Source of the DNA: Clostridia bacterium
GTDB taxonomy: Bacteria > Bacillota > Clostridia > Oscillospirales > Acutalibacteraceae
DNA length: 9,216 nucleotides
Direction of reading: 5' to 3'
NCBI GenBank assembly: GCA_017501865.1
Contig: JAFVWD010000122.1
Span: forward strand, 1-9,216
Shown: piece by piece, positions 1-6,392 of the stretch
How the letters are laid out: each line of letters opens with the position of its first letter
Position numbering within the stretch: the stretch's first letter is position 1
Notes under the pieces: model-generated
What the model saw: the letters and a program-made list of their open reading frames with translations, nothing else
Database searches by the model: none
What the model was told of the DNA's origin: nothing
Position numbers and translations under genes: made by a program

Positions 1-369
1 AGCTTTATAAAGAGATTACCCGACGGATACAACACTATTCTGGGTGAAAGTGGAGGTTCGCTATCGGAAGGTCAGAAGCAGTTGCTATGCATTACGAGGG
101 TTATGGTTATGAACCCGCCAATGTTAATTTTAGATGAGGCTACATCTTCAATTGATACACGAACCGAATTGAAGATTAACAAAGCTTTTGATTTGTTAAT
201 GCAGGGAAAAACATCTTTTGTTGTTGCTCACAGGCTGTCTACAATAAAGGATGCCGATAAAATACTTGTAATGAATGATGGAAAGGTTGTAGAAATCGGA
301 AATCATTCTGAATTACTTGAGAAAAAAGGCTTTTACTTTGATCTGTATAATAGTCAGTTTGAGACTTGA
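1..369 (+). CDS. ABC exporter ATP-binding domain, C-terminal part (5' end outside window)
   Basis: This is the last 122 residues of an ABC transporter nucleotide-binding domain; the reading frame is open from the first base, so the start lies outside the window. Visible in order are the ABC signature LSEGQ (residues 21-25 of the visible part), Walker B MLILDE (41-46), the D-loop SSID (49-52) and the H-loop histidine in VVAHRLSTI (H77). The tail (NDGKVVEIGNHSELL...) is typical of type-IV exporters of the MsbA/LmrA or heterodimeric LmrCD class. In these the domain is fused behind six membrane helices, but that part is not visible here. Walker A is also outside the window. The protein would hydrolyse ATP at the inner face of the membrane to export an unknown substrate. 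The phosphoesterase gene starts 25 bp downstream with no terminator between, so the two are probably co-transcribed. The family is certain; the substrate is not inferable. Confidence 0.93.
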   Translation, partial: SFIKRLPDGYNTILGESGGSLSEGQKQLLCITRVMVMNPPMLILDEATSSIDTRTELKINKAFDLLMQGKTSFVVAHRLSTIKDADKILVMNDGKVVEIGNHSELLEKKGFYFDLYNSQFET

Positions 370-394
370 AAATTAAATTTTAAGGAGTATTAAA

Positions 395-1816
395 ATGAAG
401 AGTTTGTTTAAAATTTTCTGTTCAATAATGAGTTCTGTCTTTTTATTTACATTAATGATGCCTGTTTCCTATGCTTCTGACTGGAATCGGAGCTGGAAAA
501 AACATCTTGATGAAGGTAAAGGTGTTTCAGTAGCACCCGGTAATGATGACACGGAGGTTTATATAACCTGGTATGGCGGTAAAGATGGTGTTGCTCCTGT
601 TGTTAAAGTCAGTACAAAAAAAGATATGTCGGATGCTAAAGCTTTTGAGGGGAGCATTCATTCTAATGAAAAGATTGAACGTGCTAACCACGTAACTGTA
701 ACAGGCCTTGAAAAAGGAAAAACATATTATTATGTTTGCTCCGATGGTACGACAGATACCAAGGTTGAGTCATTTAAGACGGTTGCTGAAAATTCTGCTT
801 TTTCGGCTGTTTATGTCAGCGATATTCATATAAGTGGTGAAAGTTATGAAGATGCTTATCTTGAAGCGACTGCAAGAGAATTTGATAATGTTTTGAATGA
901 GGCAACTTCTAAGGCAGATATTTCTCTTATTTTGTCCGGTGGTGACCAGGCAACAGAGGGTAGACCATGTGAATATTTCGCTATGGTTGCTCCTGATGAA
1001 CTTAGAAAAATACCGACATCAATTGCTGTTGGTAATCATGATGTGAAAAGATATACATTCTCAGCTCTCGCTAATTACCCGAATTTGAAAACAGATAACA
1101 AGTCAGAATCTTTGATTTGCAGTGATTATTACTTTGTAAAGGGTAATGCTTTGTTTCTTGTAATTGACAGTACAAATTCTTCTGCTGCAGACCATTATGA
1201 GTTTGTCAGAGATGCAGTTGAAGCGAATCCTGATGTTATGTGGCGCGTAATGATGTTCCATCATGATCTTTACGGAGGTCACATTGAGTCAAGAGAGGCT
1301 GAAAATAAGCTTCTTAAGCTTCTTTTTACACCAATTATTGATGAATTTCAAATTGATATTTGTCTTATGGGACATAGTCATTGCTACAGTCAGAGTCACA
1401 TTATATACAGCAGAGTAATAAGTGAAGAAATTACTAAAAATGCTAAGATTACAGACCCGAAGGGAACTGTTTATTTTTCATCAGGAACGCTTACTCCGGA
1501 CGAAGCAGAAAAATCGGGTGAGCCTATAGTTTTTGATTCAGATTATAAAAGTGAATTTATTGCAACGGACTGTCTTGCACATGACGAATCAATATACAGT
1601 ATTCTTGATTTTACAGAAAAAACACTTACTGTTAAATCTTACATAAAAGGTAATAAAGAAGCATTTAATTCTCTTGAGATAACTAAAACCTCTCAACAGG
1701 GCGGACATCCTGAAGAAAAGGCACCTATGTGGTTTAGTGTCGGAAAATATTTAGGTACGATTTATAACTGGATAAATAATATTTCAAGAAATGGTGAAAT
1801 AAAAGAACGCGGATAA
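395..1816 (+). CDS. secreted metallophosphoesterase with N-terminal FN3-like domain (purple acid phosphatase-like)
   Basis: This 473-residue protein is a calcineurin-like metallophosphoesterase that probably acts outside the membrane. Residues 1-27 form a signal peptide (basic MKSLFK, a hydrophobic stretch, then PVSYA before SDW). Residues about 42-130 resemble the fibronectin-III-like domain that precedes the catalytic domain in purple acid phosphatases (TVTGLEKGKTYYYV). The catalytic domain shows the metal-ligand motifs in order: SDIH (D143, H145), GGD (D184), GNHD (213-216), MFHHD (H289/H290) and GHSH (326-329), so the bimetal centre looks intact. No LPXTG anchor or lipobox is seen. The substrate is unknown; phosphomonoesters, nucleotides or cell-wall phosphate are all possible. 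The start is supported by AAGGAG at 382-387, 7 bp before the ATG. It follows the ABC ATPase gene by 25 bp and is closed by a strong hairpin directly after its stop. Confidence 0.9.
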   Translation: MKSLFKIFCSIMSSVFLFTLMMPVSYASDWNRSWKKHLDEGKGVSVAPGNDDTEVYITWYGGKDGVAPVVKVSTKKDMSDAKAFEGSIHSNEKIERANHVTVTGLEKGKTYYYVCSDGTTDTKVESFKTVAENSAFSAVYVSDIHISGESYEDAYLEATAREFDNVLNEATSKADISLILSGGDQATEGRPCEYFAMVAPDELRKIPTSIAVGNHDVKRYTFSALANYPNLKTDNKSESLICSDYYFVKGNALFLVIDSTNSSAADHYEFVRDAVEANPDVMWRVMMFHHDLYGGHIESREAENKLLKLLFTPIIDEFQIDICLMGHSHCYSQSHIIYSRVISEEITKNAKITDPKGTVYFSSGTLTPDEAEKSGEPIVFDSDYKSEFIATDCLAHDESIYSILDFTEKTLTVKSYIKGNKEAFNSLEITKTSQQGGHPEEKAPMWFSVGKYLGTIYNWINNISRNGEIKERG

Positions 1817-1817
1817 T

Positions 1818-1852
1818 AAAAAAGCTTGTAGCATTATGCTACAAGCTTTTTT
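1818..1852. terminator. probable bidirectional intrinsic terminator
   Basis: A perfect inverted repeat pairs 1818-1833 with 1837-1852 around a TTA loop; the GC-containing core is AGCTTGTAGCA and the outer arms are A6 and T6. It starts one base after the phosphoesterase stop codon, so it would terminate the + strand unit. Because the A run on the left reads as a U run on the other strand, it can also stop transcripts coming from the 6S RNA side. Confidence 0.9.
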
Positions 1853-1880
1853 AATTCCCACAATGCCGGATGCGGTAATA

Positions 1881-1900
1881 AAAACCTGCTTCTTGGCAGG
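1881..1900 (-). terminator. 3' hairpin and U-tract of the 6S RNA
   Basis: On the minus strand CCTGC (1900-1896) and GCAGG (1889-1885) form a 5-bp stem with a CAAGAA loop, followed by TTTT (1884-1881). This is a short intrinsic terminator that fits the 3' end of the 6S RNA. The hairpin at 1818-1852 lies 29 bp further on and may act as a back-up. Confidence 0.6.
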
Positions 1901-2033
1901 TGGGTGTTCTCTCCATAGTTTCACGCTCCCTTCGTCCGCAAAAGCGGGAGGTCTGCAATCCGCTACAGAAGTCCGAACTCCCTTTAAATTGACATAGGGT
2001 TAATATTATCCGCATTTATCGAACACCGCAGGA
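1881..2033 (-). ncRNA. ssrS: 6S RNA (Firmicutes type)
   Basis: Read on the minus strand, this interval has the layout of 6S RNA, which binds sigma-A RNA polymerase by mimicking an open promoter and lowers transcription in stationary phase. The 5' part CTGCGGTGTTCG (from about 2031) contains GGTGTTC (2027-2021), which pairs perfectly with GAACACC (1909-1903) near the 3' end. Between them lie the AAAGGGAGTTCGGACTTCTG segment expected at the central bubble and an inner hairpin (GCGG with loop TTTT and CCGC, 1947-1936). The 3' portion GAACACCCACCTGC and the following GCAGG hairpin agree with my memory of clostridial 6S sequences. The length of about 150 nt is at the short end of the usual range. 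The ends are approximate. The gene follows the DUF1292 stop by about 30 bp. I see no good -35 box directly upstream, so it may be processed from a longer transcript or use a weak promoter (TATTAA at 2046-2041). Confidence 0.8.
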
Positions 2034-2064
2034 ATTATTATTAATATTTTCTTAAAATAAGAAA

Positions 2065-2394
2065 TTATTCTTCGTCTTCAAATTCGAAAATATCAGCAAG
2101 TCTTTCTTCGAAAAGCTTACCGATTTTATCAAAAAGCTTATCGTCTTCAATAGGTTCAAGATAAAGCTCGCCATCTTCTTCAGTTACAGCAAGAATAATA
2201 AGTTCTCCGTTACTGTCAAGGATTTCTTCTGCTTCATCATAAACAGGAAGCAAAGCAACAAATTTACCTTCATCAGTTTCAATTCTGTCAAGCTCTTCAA
2301 ATGTATGCTCAACACCATCATCGTCTACGACAGAGACGATGTCAGGACCATATTCCTCATTAATATTATCAACTTTATCAAATTGCTCAGACAT
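2065..2394 (-). CDS. DUF1292 family protein (YrzB-like), acidic
   Basis: This small, strongly acidic protein (109 residues from the chosen start) belongs to the DUF1292 family, recognised from the pattern DIVSVVDDDGVEHTFEELDRIE, then KFVALLPV, then ELIILAVTEEDGELYLEPIEDD. Family members are about 85-110 residues long, widespread in Firmicutes, and have no established function. There is no signal peptide or membrane segment. The acidic tail IFEFEDEE extends past the conserved core. A GTG at 2406 would add four residues, but it overlaps the AAGGTG ribosome site, which sits 9 bp before the ATG at 2394; the ATG is therefore preferred. A good sigma-A promoter lies upstream (2425-2453), so it can be expressed independently of the long operon before it. 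The 6S RNA gene follows immediately. Confidence 0.88.
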   Translation of the reverse strand: MSEQFDKVDNINEEYGPDIVSVVDDDGVEHTFEELDRIETDEGKFVALLPVYDEAEEILDSNGELIILAVTEEDGELYLEPIEDDKLFDKIGKLFEERLADIFEFEDEE

Positions 2395-2403
2395 TAATAT
2401 AAT

Positions 2404-2409
2404 CACCTT
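2404..2409 (-). promoter_or_regulatory. ribosome binding site deciding the DUF1292 start
   Basis: AAGGTG on the minus strand lies 9 bp before the ATG at 2394. It includes the upstream GTG codon (2404-2406), so that GTG is unlikely to be the start. Confidence 0.75.
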
Positions 2410-2424
2410 AACCTTTCACTTGTA

Positions 2425-2453
2425 ATTGTAAACTGTTTTTCATTTTTAGTCAA
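2425..2453 (-). promoter_or_regulatory. sigma-A promoter of the DUF1292 gene (and possibly 6S RNA)
   Basis: On the minus strand TTGACT (2453-2448) and TACAAT (2430-2425) are separated by exactly 17 bp, each one base from consensus. Transcription would start near 2418, giving a leader of about 24 nt before the ATG. The promoter begins 7 bp after the stop of the epimerase gene, so it marks a new unit rather than a terminator-bounded one. No terminator is visible between. Confidence 0.75.
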
Positions 2454-2460
2454 CAGTAAT

Positions 2461-3312
2461 TTATTCCGTTATTTCGGCACACCAGCAAAAGCTTTTTTCA
2501 GCGCCGGGTTCAAGAGCCATAATTCCACGTTTTTCACTTAAATCAGACTTTTTATCATGGTTGTCATTTATGCCCCACCATGGTTCAATGCACACATACG
2601 GCGCGTTTGGTTTAGCCCAAATGCCAAGAACAGGTGAGTCAAAAAGAAAACGTACAACGCGGTCGTGGTTTTCACTCTTTAATGAAATAACTTTATCAGT
2701 ATAACCACTTAATATAAGTGCATCGTTATCAAAAGTGTTTTTTTCAATAGTTATTCTTTTTTCGTTTTTGAGTAATTCAACCTGGTTGTCAATAAGTAGA
2801 GAATCTTCATCTATTTGTTCATTCAATACTGTTTGTGGTGTATCAAACTCAAGATAATCACCGATTTCACAGTTGAAAGCGGGGTGAGCACCAAAAGAGT
2901 AGTACATAACGGAATCATTTTTGTTTACAACCTTGTGAGTTACTTGTAATGAGGTGTCCTCAAGCTTGAAGGTAACAAATAAATCAAAATGATAAGGATA
3001 GGATTTTAATGAAACCTCATCATCGCTTTGTAAAAAAGTTAAGCTGTTACTTGTTTTTTCTACAAGCTTGAATGGTTTCTTTCTGACGATACCGTGTTTT
3101 TCCATTGCATATTCAACGCCGTTAAGACGATATTTATCATCAAGAAGTCTGCCGATAACAGGGAAAAGGATAGGGGACTGGCCATACCAAATATCAGTAT
3201 TACCGCACCATATATATTCTGTTCCGGTTTTTTTAGATTTTAAAGAAGTGAGTTCAGCACCCATCTCTTTAACTCCTAAAGAGAAAAATTCATTTTCTGC
3301 AGTATAAATCAT
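2461..3312 (-). CDS. aldose 1-epimerase family protein (LacX-like)
   Basis: This 283-residue cytoplasmic protein is a galactose-mutarotase-like beta-sandwich enzyme that would interconvert alpha and beta anomers of a hexose or hexose phosphate. Motifs seen, in order, are SPILFPVIGRL, the basic segment KHGIVRKKPF, FGAHPAFN (the histidine is the likely acid) and CIEPWWGINDNH (the glutamate is the likely base). This set matches the LacX-like subgroup rather than classical GalM, and the length is also normal for that group. The ATG at 3312 is preferred to a GTG three codons upstream (3321), because GAGGTG (3324-3319) stands 6 bp before the ATG and includes the GTG. The gene begins 14 bp after the pyrR stop and is probably in the same operon. 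The sugar substrate cannot be deduced from the neighbours. Confidence 0.88.
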   Translation of the reverse strand: MIYTAENEFFSLGVKEMGAELTSLKSKKTGTEYIWCGNTDIWYGQSPILFPVIGRLLDDKYRLNGVEYAMEKHGIVRKKPFKLVEKTSNSLTFLQSDDEVSLKSYPYHFDLFVTFKLEDTSLQVTHKVVNKNDSVMYYSFGAHPAFNCEIGDYLEFDTPQTVLNEQIDEDSLLIDNQVELLKNEKRITIEKNTFDNDALILSGYTDKVISLKSENHDRVVRFLFDSPVLGIWAKPNAPYVCIEPWWGINDNHDKKSDLSEKRGIMALEPGAEKSFCWCAEITE

Positions 3313-3318
3313 TAGTTG

Positions 3319-3324
3319 CACCTC
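3319..3324 (-). promoter_or_regulatory. ribosome binding site deciding the epimerase start
   Basis: GAGGTG on the minus strand lies 6 bp before the ATG at 3312. Its last three bases are the alternative GTG codon, which makes the longer protein unlikely. Confidence 0.75.
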
Positions 3325-3326
3325 AG

Positions 3327-3866
3327 TTAATTAATTTTATAAAGTTTTACGGAAGTGTTGTTGTCATACTCGGGTACTTCAACACAAATATGTTCAGACA
3401 AAGATGTAGGGATGTTTTTTCCGACATAATCAGGTCTGAACGGGAGTTCACGATGACCTCTGTCACAAAGAATGGCAAGTTGAATGCTTGCAGGTCTTCC
3501 GAGCTTAAATAAAGCTTCAATAGCAGCTCTTACAGTTCTGCCTGTAAAAAGCACATCATCAACAAGCACAATGTTTTTACAGTTAATATCAAAATCAATT
3601 TTTGTTTTGTTGACTTCAGGTAAATCGTGTGCTTGAGTAAGGTCATCTCTGTATAGATTTATATCAAGCTCGCCAACATCAATTGAAACATTTTCAATAT
3701 TTTTGATGTTATCTGCAATAATTTTAGCAATTGGAACACCACGACTTTTTATGCCGATAATTGCTAAATTCTCTGTACCGCGGTTTTTTTCAATGATTTC
3801 ATGAGCTATTCTTGTTAAAGAACGCTTAACCGCAGATTCATCCATTAAAACAGCTTTAAGTTCCAT
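3327..3866 (-). CDS. pyrR: PyrR: pyrimidine operon RNA-binding regulator / uracil phosphoribosyltransferase
   Basis: The product is 179 residues, the usual length for PyrR. It contains the type-I phosphoribosyltransferase fold: GIKSRG (38-43), the PRPP-binding loop IVLVDDVLFTGRT (99-111) and LCDRGHRELP (133-142), the last typical of PyrR rather than other phosphoribosyltransferases. The known role is UMP-dependent binding of pyr leader RNA to promote attenuation, plus weak uracil phosphoribosyltransferase activity. The start has a strong site, GGAGGAG, just before the ATG. It lies 17 bp downstream of the propeller-like gene and 14 bp upstream of the epimerase gene, so it is inside an operon. 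No pyrimidine-biosynthesis gene and no recognisable PyrR-binding leader is present in the window, so its targets must be elsewhere or it serves mainly in uracil salvage. Confidence 0.93.
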   Translation of the reverse strand: MELKAVLMDESAVKRSLTRIAHEIIEKNRGTENLAIIGIKSRGVPIAKIIADNIKNIENVSIDVGELDINLYRDDLTQAHDLPEVNKTKIDFDINCKNIVLVDDVLFTGRTVRAAIEALFKLGRPASIQLAILCDRGHRELPFRPDYVGKNIPTSLSEHICVEVPEYDNNTSVKLYKIN

Positions 3867-3883
3867 AACTCCTCCGCATTTAT

Positions 3884-4555
3884 TTATAACATATAAACAC
3901 CTGAATCGAGTTCAACAATTTCTCGGTCGTTAGTTCTTATATATCTGTAAATCGGTTCTTCAAATTCTTTGTAGTCAGCAACCGTGAAGTTTTTTAAATC
4001 AATAGTTCTGATTTTGCAGGATTGATGATTACAGACATATAAGACATCATTATAATTTGTGATTGAAACAGGATTCATAAAAGCAGTTGAAGAATCTCCG
4101 CCGATTCTTAAAACAATTTTTTCAGTGACAGGTGAGTAACGAACAACACAGTTGTTGTCAGGGACAACACACCAAAGATATTTCTTTTCAGCCGCAACAC
4201 CGCTTACAGGGCAATCTCTGTATTGTAAATCACCGGTCCAATAAAGAGTACCTTTTTCATCGAATAAGCCTAATTCGCCTGTTGTATAAGCTATAGCAAC
4301 ATGCTTGTTTGGTAATATAACAGCATCACAAGAAAGGTAATCGTTGAGCGACTCTGTGATTTTTTCGTAAGCATCACCGAATTTATTAAATAAATATGCA
4401 CCCTTTGTACTTTGTGAAGGTCTTTCTAATTTCACATCGTAAGTAATAAATGAAATCTTAGTTTCACCACTTTTGAGGGTATCTTTTCTTGCTACAATAA
4501 TGCCTTTTGAGAAGGGGATTATATCAGCAATATCAATATCCATCAATTTCTTCAT
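3884..4555 (-). CDS. uncharacterised protein, beta-propeller-like, coupled to rex
   Basis: I do not recognise this 223-residue protein with confidence. It has no signal peptide, membrane segment or known catalytic motif. It appears to be built of repeated beta-rich units resembling NHL/WD-like propeller blades: GELGLFDEKGTLYWTG, then KKYLWCVVPDNNCVVRYSPVTEKIVLRIGG, then NDVLYVCNHQSCKIRTIDLKNF, each a strand pair followed by a polar turn. The length would allow about four blades, so it would be a partial propeller or would assemble with a partner. Its ATG overlaps the rex stop codon (ATGA, 4555-4552), and the site GAGGAA lies inside the end of rex. That implies translational coupling and a fixed dosage relative to Rex. 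A sensing, scaffold or ligand-binding role is only a guess; no function is assigned. Confidence 0.75.
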   Translation of the reverse strand: MKKLMDIDIADIIPFSKGIIVARKDTLKSGETKISFITYDVKLERPSQSTKGAYLFNKFGDAYEKITESLNDYLSCDAVILPNKHVAIAYTTGELGLFDEKGTLYWTGDLQYRDCPVSGVAAEKKYLWCVVPDNNCVVRYSPVTEKIVLRIGGDSSTAFMNPVSITNYNDVLYVCNHQSCKIRTIDLKNFTVADYKEFEEPIYRYIRTNDREIVELDSGVYML

Positions 4556-5208
4556 TTTGTTTCCTCGTCTATATTGTCAATATTGTTAATCTGGTAACAT
4601 AAAGTCATAAGAGAATCACCAAGGTGAACATTCTCGACAGCAATTCCCTTGTAATTTGTTGCAATATCATACTGAGTGAAATTCCAGAATCCTTTAATTC
4701 CTAAAGAAACAAGTTTTTTCGCAGTTGCGTCTGCATATTCGCTCGGAATGCAAAGTATAGCAACACTTGGACTTTCGTTCAGACAAAACTGTTCAAGCTC
4801 ATCTGAAGACAAAACTGTCAGGTTACCTATCTGTTGACCGACAACTGCGGGATTGCTGTCAAAAATACCAATTAAATCAAATCCACGATCTTCAAATCTT
4901 AAATGAGTGGCAACGGCATGTCCAAGATTACCGGCACCAATAAGAACCGCTTTGAATTTACTGCTTAATCCGAGGATGTTTCCGATTTCATTGTAAAGCT
5001 GTTCTATATTATATCCGTAGCCTTGCTGACCGAATCCGCCGAAGCAGTTGAGGTCTTGTCTTATCTGAGAAGCGGTAAGCCCCATTCTCGTAGATAATTC
5101 TTTAGACGAGATTCTGATAACACCCATATTCTTGAGCTCTTCCAAATATCTGTGGTAACGTGGAAGTCTTTTTATAACAGGGGTAGAAACCTGTTCATTT
5201 TTTTTCAT
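4552..5208 (-). CDS. rex: redox-sensing transcriptional repressor Rex
   Basis: This 218-residue protein is Rex, a dimeric repressor that leaves its operators when NADH binds. The N-terminal winged-helix domain (about 8-60) has VIKRLPRYHRYLEEL, the helix SSKELSTRMGLTASQIRQDL, and the wing GGFGQQGYGY. The Rossmann domain has the dinucleotide-binding GAGNLG (91-96), an acidic residue at the end of the second strand (FDSNP, D117), and the C-terminal NFTQYDIATNYKGIAVENVHLGDSL. In the Rossmann domain D117 is what disfavours NADP. The ATG at 5208 is chosen over a TTG at 5217 because AGGAG (5222-5218) stands 9 bp before the ATG and abuts the TTG. rex starts 18 bp after the isocitrate dehydrogenase stop. 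A Rex-like operator lies at the head of the operon (8351-8369), so autoregulation together with acn and icd is inferred. Confidence 0.97.
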   Translation of the reverse strand: MKKNEQVSTPVIKRLPRYHRYLEELKNMGVIRISSKELSTRMGLTASQIRQDLNCFGGFGQQGYGYNIEQLYNEIGNILGLSSKFKAVLIGAGNLGHAVATHLRFEDRGFDLIGIFDSNPAVVGQQIGNLTVLSSDELEQFCLNESPSVAILCIPSEYADATAKKLVSLGIKGFWNFTQYDIATNYKGIAVENVHLGDSLMTLCYQINNIDNIDEETK

Positions 5209-5217
5209 AAATATCAA

Positions 5218-5222
5218 CTCCT
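5218..5222 (-). promoter_or_regulatory. ribosome binding site deciding the rex start
   Basis: AGGAG on the minus strand, 9 bp before the ATG at 5208. The alternative TTG at 5217 directly abuts it and would have no spacing. Confidence 0.75.
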
Positions 5223-5226
5223 GTTA

Positions 5227-6390
5227 TTAAAGAGTTTTCAAAGTATCCATTACATATTGACCGAATTCTTCACAGGTACAACCGGTATCGCGTCCTGTAA
5301 TAGTCATTTTCTTTTCGGTAATCATACAAATGTCAAGAGCTTTTTCAAGCTTGTCTGCTTCTTCTTGTTTACCAATGTGTGAAAGAAGAAGAACAGAGGC
5401 ACGAAGCATTGAGCAAGGGTCAGCGTACTGACCGCGACCTTCTTTAACCATACGAGGTGCAGAACCGTGAATCGCTTCAAACATAGCATATTTTTTACCG
5501 ATATTTGCACTACCTGCAGTACCGACACCACCCTGGAATTCAGCAGCTTCATCGGTAATGATATCACCATAAAGGTTCGGAAGAACAAATACCTTAAAGT
5601 CGGTACGACGTTTTTTGTCAACAAGCTTTGCAGTTGTTATATCAATATACCATTCATCTGTGATAATGTCAGGGTAATCCTTTGCAACTTCTTTACAGAG
5701 ATTAAGGAATTTACCATCTGTAGTTTTAATTATGTTTGCTTTTGTTATAATTGAAACGCGTTCTTTTTTGTTGTTTCTTGCATATTCATAAGCAAGCTTT
5801 GCAATTCTTTCTGTACCTTCTGTTGTAGTAACAACAAAGTCAAAAGCGAGTTCGCCGTCAACATCAACACCTTTTGAACCAACAGCATAAGCACCTTCAG
5901 TGTTTTCTCTGAAGAAGGTCCAGTCAATGTTTTCTTCAGGTATTTTAACAGGACGAACGTTTGCGAAAAGGTCGAGTGCCTTGCGCATAGCTACGTTTGC
6001 ACTTTCGATATTCGGAAGGCCGTCACCTGCCTGAGGGGTAGTTGTAGGACCTTTTAAAATTACGTCACAGGCTTTTAATTCTTCCATAACATCGTCAGGA
6101 ATAGCTTTCATAACCTTAACTCGATTTTCGATTGTAAGGCCATCAATATATTTGAATTCGATTCTGCCGCTTTCAACATCATCCTTCAAAATAAATTTGA
6201 GAACATTTGCAGATTCTTTTGTGATGATAGGGCCGATGCCATCACCTCCACAAATACCGATAACGATTTTATCGAGTGATTTGAAATCTTTAAAATCTTT
6301 AGTTGCTTTGATTTTTTGATTTCTTTCATCTTGTTCAATAAGAAGTGTTTTAAATTTTTCAAGAGCTGCGTTGATTTGTACTTCGTTCAT
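5227..6390 (-). CDS. icd: isocitrate dehydrogenase (isocitrate/isopropylmalate dehydrogenase family)
   Basis: This 387-residue enzyme belongs to the metal-dependent beta-decarboxylating dehydrogenases. Isocitrate rather than isopropylmalate as substrate is supported by the substrate loop SANVAMR (S130, N132, R136; the IDH pattern SxNxxxR), RENTEGAY (R161, Y168) and the aconitase gene directly upstream. Further catalytic residues are R146 in FANVRP, K217 in ITKANI, and the metal aspartates in GDIITD (D276, D280). It would convert isocitrate to 2-oxoglutarate and CO2 in the cytoplasm. The cofactor loop HGSAPRMVKEGRGQYADP (308-325) is unusual: it is longer than the common HGTAP...NP form, and at the site of the NADP-specific Lys-Tyr it has Arg-Met, so NAD versus NADP is uncertain. 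About 40 residues precede the first core strand. The ATG follows the aconitase stop by 2 bp, with AAGGAG inside the end of acn, so translation is probably coupled. Confidence 0.9.
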   Translation of the reverse strand: MNEVQINAALEKFKTLLIEQDERNQKIKATKDFKDFKSLDKIVIGICGGDGIGPIITKESANVLKFILKDDVESGRIEFKYIDGLTIENRVKVMKAIPDDVMEELKACDVILKGPTTTPQAGDGLPNIESANVAMRKALDLFANVRPVKIPEENIDWTFFRENTEGAYAVGSKGVDVDGELAFDFVVTTTEGTERIAKLAYEYARNNKKERVSIITKANIIKTTDGKFLNLCKEVAKDYPDIITDEWYIDITTAKLVDKKRRTDFKVFVLPNLYGDIITDEAAEFQGGVGTAGSANIGKKYAMFEAIHGSAPRMVKEGRGQYADPCSMLRASVLLLSHIGKQEEADKLEKALDICMITEKKMTITGRDTGCTCEEFGQYVMDTLKTL

Positions 6391-6392
6391 AA

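Noticed and set aside
1989..2009. TTGACA followed by TATTAT on the + strand inside the 6S RNA locus
   Set aside because: The boxes are only about 10 bp apart, no gene follows on that strand, and the sequence is explained by conserved 6S RNA bases on the opposite strand.
2046..2060. TATTTT-CTT-AAAATA inverted repeat after the DUF1292 stop, considered as a terminator
   Set aside because: The stem is only 6 bp, all A/T, and has no U-tract of the right form on the minus strand, so termination before the 6S RNA is not supported.
2395..2460. Search for a terminator closing the acn-to-epimerase operon
   Set aside because: No GC-rich hairpin with a T-tract is present; the interval is explained by the promoter and ribosome site of the DUF1292 gene, so the operon end stays undefined.
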